Shown piece by piece: positions 1 through 5,486 of a stretch of DNA of 7,949 nucleotides. This stretch comes from CBHWET01 sp966112985 (GTDB lineage Bacteria; Verrucomicrobiota; Verrucomicrobiia; Limisphaerales; JACDHS01). The stretch is from assembly GCA_966112985.1 (NCBI GenBank), contig CBHWET010000241.1:1-7949 (forward strand), given 5' to 3'. The notes below the pieces were generated by a model, which ran no database searches, was not told where the DNA came from, and saw nothing but the letters and a program-made list of their open reading frames with translations. The position numbers and the translations under genes are program-made. Every line of letters begins with the position of its first letter. The first letter of the stretch is position 1.

Positions 1-476
1 TTCGCCATTTCCATCAGTTTCTCCTCCGCCTCTTCTTTATTTGCAGCCATAACATTGAGAGGAATTTCCCATTTCGCCGTTCGACACAGAATCGCTGTAA
101 ACTTCTTCTGTTTGAGAACTGGTGCGCCGTCAGCGTCTGCTGATTGCCGTTTCGGTTTTTTTAACGATGCCTTACGGGGCGCAACCGGGTCGTTGACTTC
201 AGGGTTATCGAGCAACTCGTATTTCATTCCGATGACCCGGGTTTCACCAATGTGCGGAAGCGGTTTCGGAAACACGAGGTAGGCTGCTTGTTGATTGGGA
301 TGAAAGCCGATCGACCCGACGTCAGGTCGTCCATGAGCGTGCGTTACGGTGAGGACTCGATTTTCGTCAATGGCACGAGAGAACTTTGGATTGGCGTCCG
401 CTTCTTTCCACAAAATTTCCACATAAGGTTTTCCGGCAACTTTGACGAGGTCGGTGAAGCGCACAGCTTTGGGCAT
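1..476 (-). CDS. Hypothetical protein, C-terminus cut off by window edge
   Basis: I do not recognise this protein. The minus strand is open from an ATG at 476 to the window edge (158 codons), so the carboxy end is missing. The product starts MPKAVRFTDLVKVAGKPYVE and has three parts. Residues 1-95 are a mixed, probably beta-rich domain containing VLTVTHAHGRPD and YLVFPKPLPHIGETRVIG. Residues about 96-122 are a basic, low-complexity linker (KASLKKPKRQSADADG). A second segment (KKFTAILCRTAKWEIPLNVMAANKEEAEEKLMEMA) begins with a strand and ends in a charged helix. No signal peptide or membrane helix is visible. The start is supported by GGAG at 487-490, about ten bases upstream. An in-frame GTG at 533 is possible but has no ribosome site. 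The gene is divergent from ispD across 92 bases. Codon use resembles its neighbours, so I take it as a real cytoplasmic protein of unknown role. Confidence 0.6.
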   Translation of the reverse strand, partial: MPKAVRFTDLVKVAGKPYVEILWKEADANPKFSRAIDENRVLTVTHAHGRPDVGSIGFHPNQQAAYLVFPKPLPHIGETRVIGMKYELLDNPEVNDPVAPRKASLKKPKRQSADADGAPVLKQKKFTAILCRTAKWEIPLNVMAANKEEAEEKLMEMA

Positions 477-486
477 ACCAAAAGTT

Positions 487-490
487 CTCC
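487..490 (-). promoter_or_regulatory. Ribosome binding site of the left-edge hypothetical gene
   Basis: The minus strand reads GGAG-AACTTTTGGT-ATG, a Shine-Dalgarno core at workable spacing from the ATG at 476. It is the clearest ribosome site in the window and decides in favour of that ATG over the upstream in-frame GTG. Confidence 0.5.
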
Positions 491-539
491 GTTCGTTTCC
501 ACAAGTCAACCCGGGTGCATCGATGAATTCCACTTGGCC

Positions 540-567
540 GCGGGGATTGTCTGTTTACACTCCCCGC
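540..567 (+). promoter_or_regulatory. Hairpin directly upstream of the ispD start codon
   Basis: GCGGGGA (540-546) and TCCCCGC (561-567) are a perfect 7-base inverted repeat. Inside it, TGT (548-550) can pair with ACA (557-559) across a single T/C mismatch, leaving a six-base loop (551-556). The right arm ends one base before the ispD ATG, and the only purine-rich, Shine-Dalgarno-like run nearby (GGGGA) is locked in the left arm. There is no T-run on either side, so it is not an intrinsic terminator. It could be a translational control hairpin for ispD or a dyad operator in the divergent intergenic region. The structure is visible, but the role is inferred. Confidence 0.45.
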
Positions 568-568
568 A

Positions 569-1258
569 ATGACATCTGCGATTATCGTCGCTGCCGGCAA
601 AGGAACGCGAATGGGGCCGGATATCGATAAACTTTTTTTGCCTGTAGCGGGGCGCCCCGTGGTTGCACACACCTGGGCTCGCTTCGAGGCGGCCGACTGC
701 GTTGATGAAGTCATCATGGTGGTAAGGGAAGGAATGCAATCCGCTTTTCAGGAATTGGCGCAGCAATATCGGTTTAGAAAACCATACCGCTTTGTAACCG
801 GTGGAAAGGAAAGGCAGGACTCGGTTTGGAACGGCCTGCAGGCGTTATCGGACGGAGCGAAGATTGTCGCTATACAGGACGGTGCGCGGCCGTGCACCAC
901 ACGCGAATTGATTTCGGCGACGATTACCACCGCTGAACAAACCGGCGCGGCCGTTGCCGCCCAACCGGTAACGGACACAATTAAAGAGACATCAGACGGC
1001 CAGACGATCTCGCGTCACCTTGACCGAAGCCGGCTATGGGCCGTCCAAACACCTCAAACGTTCCAGGTTGACGTTATCCGGCGGGCCTTAGCCCTCGTAA
1101 AAGAGAAGAAACTGATTGTTACCGACGATACCGCAGCTTGCGAATTGATCGGACAGCCGGTGAGCTTAGTCGCGTGCCGTACACCGAATCCCAAGGTGAC
1201 TTTGCCGGGCGATCTGCCTTACATCGAATCTCTGCTCAAAAGTGAGCTTTATGCCTAG
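569..1258 (+). CDS. ispD: 2-C-methyl-D-erythritol 4-phosphate cytidylyltransferase
   Basis: IspD joins CTP and 2-C-methyl-D-erythritol 4-phosphate to form CDP-methylerythritol, the third step of the MEP isoprenoid pathway in the cytosol. At 229 residues the protein is full length. The nucleotide-binding signature AAGKGTRMG lies at residues 8-16, with the family's catalytic Arg (R14) and Lys (K21, in DKLFLPVAG). Further landmarks are GGKERQDSV (78-86), QDGARP (103-108, where HDAARP is more usual), PVTDTIK (133-139), LDRSRLWAVQTPQ (151-163), TDD (185-187) and NPKVTLPGDL near the end, with the conserved substrate-binding Lys at 209. The ATG at 569 gives the expected N-terminus, MTSAIIVAAGKG. No Shine-Dalgarno is free upstream, where a hairpin sits. 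The usual partner ispF is not adjacent; the next gene is an unrelated protease 99 bases downstream. Confidence 0.96.
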   Translation: MTSAIIVAAGKGTRMGPDIDKLFLPVAGRPVVAHTWARFEAADCVDEVIMVVREGMQSAFQELAQQYRFRKPYRFVTGGKERQDSVWNGLQALSDGAKIVAIQDGARPCTTRELISATITTAEQTGAAVAAQPVTDTIKETSDGQTISRHLDRSRLWAVQTPQTFQVDVIRRALALVKEKKLIVTDDTAACELIGQPVSLVACRTPNPKVTLPGDLPYIESLLKSELYA

Positions 1259-1259
1259 C

Positions 1260-1282
1260 CAACGCGAGGCAGATCTGCGTTG
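1260..1282 (+). other. Inverted repeat after ispD stop, not a terminator
   Basis: CAACGC (1260-1265) and GCGTTG (1277-1282) can pair, and the segment also contains the perfect 10-base palindrome GCAGATCTGC (1269-1278). It begins two bases after the ispD stop. No T-run follows, only a run of A at 1295-1301, so an intrinsic terminator in the plus direction is unlikely and read-through into the protease gene is possible. No function can be assigned. Confidence 0.25.
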
Positions 1283-1329
1283 TTGGGATGGGCGAAAAAA
1301 AGTGATCCGCTCGCTTGCGGTTGACGCCC

Positions 1330-1349
1330 TGACAAACTATTTTTTGTCA
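1330..1349 (+). promoter_or_regulatory. Inverted repeat upstream of the S41 protease start
   Basis: TGACAAA (1330-1336) and TTTGTCA (1343-1349) form a perfect 7-base inverted repeat with a six-base spacer, ending eight bases before the ATG at 1358. The region where a Shine-Dalgarno would lie falls in or beside the right arm, and none is visible. It could be an operator dyad or a weak, AT-rich mRNA hairpin. The function is inferred from position only. Confidence 0.35.
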
Positions 1350-1357
1350 TCAGAAAT

Positions 1358-2698
1358 ATGAATAGACGCTTCGTTTACGGGTTTGTCGGCCTGGTGCTTG
1401 GGCTGAACCTCTTCGTTGGGGCACAAATCTATTTTTATTCCGCCAAAGCGTCGGATAAAGATGATCCGTATACGAATTACCGCTTGTTGTCGGAAGTTCT
1501 CGAAAAGGTACGGCAGGAATATGTCGATGGCGACAAGGTAACTTACCAAGAGCTCATCCATGGAGCTCTCAAAGGAATGCTCGGGACTCTCGATCCTCAC
1601 AGCGAATTCATGGATCAGAAAAAGTATAAGGAATTGAAGGATGATACGCAGGGTGAATTCGGTGGAGTCGGTATTGTGATTTCGATGAGCAAAGACAAAT
1701 TTCTTACCGTCGTTGCTCCGATGGAGGATACTCCCGGTTTCAAAGCAGGCATCCTTTCCGGCGATCGAATTACCAAGATTGATGGGAAGAGCACGGAGAA
1801 ATTGACGCTCGAAGAAGCAGTCAAACGGCTGCGTGGGGAACCCGGCACCGACGTCGCCCTGGAGGTTTACCGTCCTTCGAGTCAGACGAAAGAAGGGCAA
1901 TTGAAGGAGTTTAAACTCACCCGTGCGGTCATTAAGGTCGACACTGTCAAAGACGTGAACGGTAAACGTGAGTTTCCTCTGGGCGAAAATAACGTTGGTT
2001 ACGTGCGACTGACGCAATTCGGTGAGCAAACCGCAACGGACCTTGAGAAGGCTTTAAAGAAATTGGAAAGCCAGGGAATGCAGGCCCTGGTGCTTGATTT
2101 GCGTGGGAACCCCGGCGGTCTTCTCGACCAGGCGGGCCAGGTATGCGAAAAATTCGTTCCACGCGGACAACTGGTTGTTTCAACTGAAGGCCGTGGATCA
2201 ATGCAGCGTTCCGAGTATCGGGCTCACGGAGACCATCGCCATCGGCAATATCCGATCGCTGTCCTCGTCAACGGCGGGAGCGCTAGTGCCTCCGAAATTG
2301 TTGCGGGCTGTCTGCAAGATTTGCAGTCGCTGACACATGCAATTGTTATTGGCGAACAGACTTTCGGCAAAGGCTCCGTTCAAAGCATTCTGCCGCTTCC
2401 AGATGGCTCCGCGTTACGCCTGACTACAGCCAAATATTATACGCCCAGCCACAAAGTGATTCATGAGCATGGCATTACGCCTGACATCATCGTTCCAATG
2501 AGCGATGAAGATGAACGTGATATTGCGTTGAAACGGTCCCCGGGCGGGCTCGATACGCTTGAAGAAAAAGAACGTGAGCGCATCAAGAACCTGCATGACG
2601 TTCAACTCGAGCGCGCGACAGATGTTTTGAAAGGCGTGCTGCTCTACAGCCAGCGCAACAACACTCAGAAAACCGATAAAGTTGCTTCAAAAAACTAG
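1358..2698 (+). CDS. S41 family carboxy-terminal processing peptidase (CtpA/Prc-like)
   Basis: This is a serine protease that trims or degrades extracytoplasmic proteins from the carboxy end. In order the 446 residues show: an N-terminal hydrophobic segment (about 6-24) acting as signal peptide or anchor; a helical region ending in GTLDPHSEFM (76-85); a PDZ domain (about 100-190) with the GGVGIVI loop, AGILSGDRITKIDG and LRGEPGT; the S41 core from NNVGYVRLTQF (211-221) with LVLDLRGNPGG (244-254); the nucleophile motif NGGSASASEI (305-314, Ser310 by family alignment); and the general base in TFGKGSVQ (Lys338, Gln342). A charged tail follows about residue 383. The Ser-Lys distance is 28, against 25 in Prc, CtpB and the D1 protease, because of a three-residue longer loop after LQD. 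The ATG at 1358 gives the hydrophobic leader but has no obvious ribosome site. A terminator follows. Confidence 0.95.
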   Translation: MNRRFVYGFVGLVLGLNLFVGAQIYFYSAKASDKDDPYTNYRLLSEVLEKVRQEYVDGDKVTYQELIHGALKGMLGTLDPHSEFMDQKKYKELKDDTQGEFGGVGIVISMSKDKFLTVVAPMEDTPGFKAGILSGDRITKIDGKSTEKLTLEEAVKRLRGEPGTDVALEVYRPSSQTKEGQLKEFKLTRAVIKVDTVKDVNGKREFPLGENNVGYVRLTQFGEQTATDLEKALKKLESQGMQALVLDLRGNPGGLLDQAGQVCEKFVPRGQLVVSTEGRGSMQRSEYRAHGDHRHRQYPIAVLVNGGSASASEIVAGCLQDLQSLTHAIVIGEQTFGKGSVQSILPLPDGSALRLTTAKYYTPSHKVIHEHGITPDIIVPMSDEDERDIALKRSPGGLDTLEEKERERIKNLHDVQLERATDVLKGVLLYSQRNNTQKTDKVASKN

Positions 2699-2731
2699 TA
2701 GCGCTGCACGGTTCTACAAATTTAAATCAGC

Positions 2732-2763
2732 AGCGGTGGTGGATGCGCCACCGCTTTTTCTTT
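2732..2763 (+). terminator. Intrinsic terminator between S41 protease and tsaD
   Basis: AGCGGTGG (2732-2739) pairs perfectly with CCACCGCT (2748-2755). Two further pairs (a T-G wobble and G-C) extend the stem to a GATG loop, and TTTTTCTTT follows. This is a textbook rho-independent terminator, 33 bases after the protease stop. Its T-run ends one base before the tsaD ATG, so it occupies the place of a tsaD leader. It may terminate the protease transcript, act as an attenuator of read-through into tsaD, or both. Confidence 0.8.
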
Positions 2764-2764
2764 G

Positions 2765-3805
2765 ATGTTGATTCTCGCGATAGAAAGTTCTTGTGACGAA
2801 ACCAGCGCCGCTGTCATTCGTGACGGCCTCGTAGTATCAAACGTTGTTTCCTCACAGATCAAGCTGCACGCGGAATACGGGGGCGTCGTTCCGGAACTCG
2901 CATCCCGTGAGCACCTGCGAAATCTGATGCCGGTTATCAATGCCGCGATGCAACAGGCGCAAGTGTCTCCGAATCAATTCGACGGCTTCGCTGCAACACG
3001 CGGCCCGGGTCTTCCCGCGGCACTTCTGATCGGTTTAAAAGCCGCGCAGACGATGGCGTTTGTCCTCGGTAAACCGTTCATCGGCATTCATCATCACGAA
3101 GCACATTTGTATTCGCCATGGATTACCGGTAAACCAGCGCGCGCGGATTTTGAGAGTTTCCAACCCAACGTGTCGTTAATCGTCAGTGGTGGTCATACCA
3201 TGCTCGTCCATGTGGAAGCGGAACTCAAACATCGTATCCTCGGCTCAACTTTGGACGATGCCGCAGGCGAGTGCTTCGACAAAGTGGGCAAACTGATGGG
3301 CCTGCCTTATCCAGCTGGACCGGAGATCGATCGATTGGCAGAGGAGGGGAACGCAAAGGCCTTTGATTTCCCGCGGCCCATGATCACTGATCCAAATGAC
3401 GATTTCAGTTTCGCCGGCTTGAAGACGTCGGTGCGTTACTTTCTTCAGAAGAACCCACAGTTGCTCGACGACGCACAGAACGTCCGCGATCTTTGTGCGA
3501 GTGTCCAACGAGCAATCGTTGAGGTGTTGGTAAAGAAAACTGTTCGGCCGGCCAAACGATTGGGAGTGAAATGTGTGACAGCGTCGGGTGGCGTTACGTG
3601 CAACGGCTCATTGCGGAAAGAGCTCGCGACGGCCTGCGCGAACAATCGCCTCACGCTGCGTGTCGCCGAAAAAGTTCTCTGCACCGATAATGCTGCGATG
3701 ATCGGTATTCTTGCCGAACGCAAATTGCTCGCCCGACAAACCGGAACGTCCCTGGACGCAGAAATCGAACCTGCGTGGTCGCTCGATCAGGCTGCAGCCG
3801 TATAG
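2765..3805 (+). CDS. tsaD: tRNA N6-adenosine threonylcarbamoyltransferase
   Basis: TsaD (Kae1/YgjD/Gcp family) transfers the threonylcarbamoyl group from threonylcarbamoyl-AMP to A37 of ANN-decoding tRNAs, working with TsaB and TsaE; neither partner is in this window. The protein from ATG 2765 has 346 residues, a normal length. It opens LAIESSCDETSAAVI as expected for the ASKHA fold. The metal-binding HxxxH is at H110 and H114 (in GIHHHEAHL), followed by SGGHTML (141-147), LDDAAGECFDKVGKLMGL (163-180), the nucleotide-binding GGVTCNGSLR (275-284), and the third metal ligand D308 in LCTDNAAMIG. A TTG codon immediately before the ATG could extend the protein by one residue, but the ATG gives the canonical N-terminus. 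No ribosome site is visible; a terminator hairpin fills the leader. The gene ends one base before the convergent mqnD stop. Confidence 0.96.
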   Translation: MLILAIESSCDETSAAVIRDGLVVSNVVSSQIKLHAEYGGVVPELASREHLRNLMPVINAAMQQAQVSPNQFDGFAATRGPGLPAALLIGLKAAQTMAFVLGKPFIGIHHHEAHLYSPWITGKPARADFESFQPNVSLIVSGGHTMLVHVEAELKHRILGSTLDDAAGECFDKVGKLMGLPYPAGPEIDRLAEEGNAKAFDFPRPMITDPNDDFSFAGLKTSVRYFLQKNPQLLDDAQNVRDLCASVQRAIVEVLVKKTVRPAKRLGVKCVTASGGVTCNGSLRKELATACANNRLTLRVAEKVLCTDNAAMIGILAERKLLARQTGTSLDAEIEPAWSLDQAAAV

Positions 3806-3806
3806 A

Positions 3807-4655
3807 TCAGCTGACGAATTCCAATTCCTGTCGATGCGGAATCAAGCCGGATTCGAATGCTCGCCCGAGGAAACGTCGAATGGATTCGCGACCTTTGTCA
3901 CCGTAGTCGAGCGTCCAATGATTGACGTACATTCCGACAAATTTGTCAGCAAGGTCGCGTCCCATGTCGCGCGCGTATTGAAGTGCGTGTTGAACCGCTT
4001 CGGCGCGGTGATCCAGGCTGAACTGGATACTGTTTGTCAGGATATCGGAAATCGTTTTACGGACATCGACGGCAAACTTCTTGTGGATAACGTTTCCGCC
4101 GAGGGGAAGGGGTAAGCCGTCGTTTTCACGAGACCACCAGGCGCCGAGATCTTCGCAGACGACAAGGCCTTCGTTCTGATACGTCAGCTGCCCCTCATGA
4201 ATGATCAGCCCTACTTCTGCGGTTCCGTCTTTGACCGCGGCAAAGATTTGATCGAAAGGTACGACAACGAAATCGATTTCTGCCGCAGGTTTTCCAAGCC
4301 ACAATTGAAGCGCGAGAAATGCGCTCGTCATTTTTCCAGGAACCGCGATTTTCTTTTGAGCAACTTCCGCCTTCGAAAACTTTTTCTTACTCACCAGCAT
4401 TGGCCCATATCCGTCCCCCATGCTCGCACCACTGGGAAGCAATGCGTACTTGTCGCTCACGTACGCATACGCGTGAATACTTACTGCTGAGATATCAAGC
4501 TCTCCCCGTGTTGCACGTTCGTTCAACGTTTGAATGTCTTGAAGGATGTGTTGAAATTGAAAGCCGTGCGTGGGGATCAAATCCTTCGCCAGCCCATAAA
4601 ACATAAAGGCATCGTCGGGATCAGGAGAATGTCCAAGCGTCAAAATGCGTTGCAT
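3807..4655 (-). CDS. mqnD: 1,4-dihydroxy-6-naphthoate synthase (futalosine-pathway menaquinone synthesis)
   Basis: MqnD converts cyclic dehypoxanthinyl futalosine to 1,4-dihydroxy-6-naphthoate in the alternative route to menaquinone. It has a periplasmic-binding-protein-like fold but is cytosolic. The 282 residues match the family from end to end: an opening LTLGHSPDPDDAFMFYGL (residues 5-22), QDIQTLNERATRGELDISAVS (39-59), SGASMGDGYGPMLVS (75-89), VPGKMTSAFLAL (105-116), GLIIHEGQLTY (149-159) containing the family's conserved active-site His (H153), and GAWWSRENDGLPLPLGG (171-187). The opening differs from the SPCPNDTF of the characterised Thermus enzyme, so a related menaquinone or binding-protein-like subfamily is possible. 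No mqnA, mqnB or mqnC is visible. It lies 45 bases after the membrane-protein gene and is probably co-transcribed with it. The start ATG lies in a small inverted repeat (CATGCG-GA-CGCATG, 4653-4666), and no Shine-Dalgarno is clear. Confidence 0.9.
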   Translation of the reverse strand: MQRILTLGHSPDPDDAFMFYGLAKDLIPTHGFQFQHILQDIQTLNERATRGELDISAVSIHAYAYVSDKYALLPSGASMGDGYGPMLVSKKKFSKAEVAQKKIAVPGKMTSAFLALQLWLGKPAAEIDFVVVPFDQIFAAVKDGTAEVGLIIHEGQLTYQNEGLVVCEDLGAWWSRENDGLPLPLGGNVIHKKFAVDVRKTISDILTNSIQFSLDHRAEAVQHALQYARDMGRDLADKFVGMYVNHWTLDYGDKGRESIRRFLGRAFESGLIPHRQELEFVS

Positions 4656-4700
4656 GCGGACGCATGGTGCAAAATCGAACTGAAAACAGGAACAAAAAAA

Positions 4701-5423
4701 CTATGGACGGGATTCCGTCAGTGGTTCAGCCGCGGCTGGTTCAACGGCAATCTGAGGACCATTTTCGGCGAGCCAATTGGTTACACCCTGTTGCCACTTT
4801 GCCCAATCGTTGCCGTAGTTTTCCTGAAGATAAAGCTCCAGCAGATTTACTGCCTCGGTATGTTTAGGGTGATTCTCGTTTCGCGCGATTTCGAGGATCA
4901 ATGGAAGCTTGAGGGCATCGTTACGATTCAACAAATCGGTCATCAAAACCGTGCTGACCGATTCAGGCGTCGCGGCATTCGTTAACATGGGCGCTACGCG
5001 TGGGAATTGATCGTCTGTGAGAAAATTGACGAGGTGCTGAGAAACTTCGACCTGCGCTTCTTCTTTGAGGTGGGGGAGCATGCGAATAAGTCGATCTGCC
5101 TTATCCGTCGATTCGCTGTCCGACAAAAGAACCTGATCCAGCTCCTGCTGCCATTGCTCTTCTCCTGCCGTGAGCACCGGAGCTGCAGCAGAGGCATTCG
5201 TAGCAGCAGTTGGTGTTGATTCAGATGTCGCGGCTTGTTCGCCTCCGACTTTCGTTGCGGCCGGGATGTGAGTGGTTTGCGCGGGTTGTTGCGGTGCTTC
5301 GCCTGTCGATCCGCTCTGCGCAACCGCATCATTACGACTTACCCACCAGCCAATGCCGCATCCAAAGACAGCTGCAATGACGATGATTCCAACAACAATT
5401 CCCCACGACGGAATACGACGCAT
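4701..5423 (-). CDS. Membrane-anchored protein with helical extracytoplasmic domain, unknown function
   Basis: I do not recognise a named family. The 240 residues fall into three parts. A short basic start (MRRIPSW) leads into one hydrophobic helix at about 8-28. A linker at about 31-85 is very rich in Ala, Thr, Ser, Pro and Gln, typical of a flexible stalk. A soluble domain at about 86-222 looks entirely helical, with repeat-like acidic and leucine-rich segments (DKADRLIRMLPHLKEEAQVE, LPLILEIARNENHPKHTEAV, AVNLLELYLQENYGNDWAKW) that could be HEAT-like. The tail is acidic and Pro/Ala-rich. The positive N-terminus suggests the C-terminal domain lies outside the cytoplasmic membrane. The ATG at 5423 is the only start that keeps the membrane helix. 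No ribosome site precedes it, but a promoter-like sequence does. It is followed at 45 bases by mqnD, with no sign of a functional link. Confidence 0.85.
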   Translation of the reverse strand: MRRIPSWGIVVGIIVIAAVFGCGIGWWVSRNDAVAQSGSTGEAPQQPAQTTHIPAATKVGGEQAATSESTPTAATNASAAAPVLTAGEEQWQQELDQVLLSDSESTDKADRLIRMLPHLKEEAQVEVSQHLVNFLTDDQFPRVAPMLTNAATPESVSTVLMTDLLNRNDALKLPLILEIARNENHPKHTEAVNLLELYLQENYGNDWAKWQQGVTNWLAENGPQIAVEPAAAEPLTESRP

Positions 5424-5429
5424 GGCGTC

Positions 5430-5459
5430 TTTATATCAAAAAATGACAGGGTAAGTCAA
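5430..5459 (-). promoter_or_regulatory. Candidate sigma-70-type promoter for the membrane-protein/mqnD unit
   Basis: On the minus strand TTGACT (5459-5454) is followed after 18 bases by TATAAA (5435-5430), a near-consensus vegetative promoter. The -10 box ends only six bases before the ATG at 5423, so transcription would be expected to start at or very close to the A of the start codon, giving a leaderless mRNA. The boxes are seen; the promoter activity is inferred. Confidence 0.5.
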
Positions 5460-5486
5460 TCACACCCCTAATCCGAAAGGGTGCGG

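Noticed and set aside
252..766. Several overlapping open frames on both strands around the left hypothetical gene and ispD
   Set aside because: They overlap well-supported reading frames, lack ribosome sites and give compositionally odd products without domains.
1260..1282. Possible intrinsic terminator after ispD
   Set aside because: A dyad is present but no T-run follows, so it was listed only as an inverted repeat.
1337..2029. 230-codon open frame on the minus strand opposite the S41 protease gene
   Set aside because: The plus strand encodes an unmistakable S41/PDZ protease through the whole region; the antisense product has no recognisable domain and is a codon-mirror shadow.
2762..2764. 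TTG start for tsaD, one codon before the ATG
   Set aside because: The ATG at 2765 gives the family-typical MLILAIESSCDE; the TTG lies in the terminator T-run and adds nothing.
3711..4115. 134-codon plus-strand frame opposite the end of mqnD
   Set aside because: It overlaps the tsaD end and is antisense to mqnD, whose family match runs through the region.
4530..4985. 151-codon plus-strand frame spanning the mqnD start and the upstream gene
   Set aside because: It crosses the intergenic gap antisense to two coherent genes and shows no domain or ribosome site.
4994..5332. 112-codon alternate minus-strand frame inside the membrane-protein gene
   Set aside because: It is a shifted reading of the low-complexity stalk region; the product is a basic, Arg-rich string typical of frame shadows.
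5463..5483. Possible terminator hairpin after the glycosyltransferase (CACCC...GGGTG)
   Set aside because: The stem is only five bases, the loop is large and no T-run follows on the minus strand.
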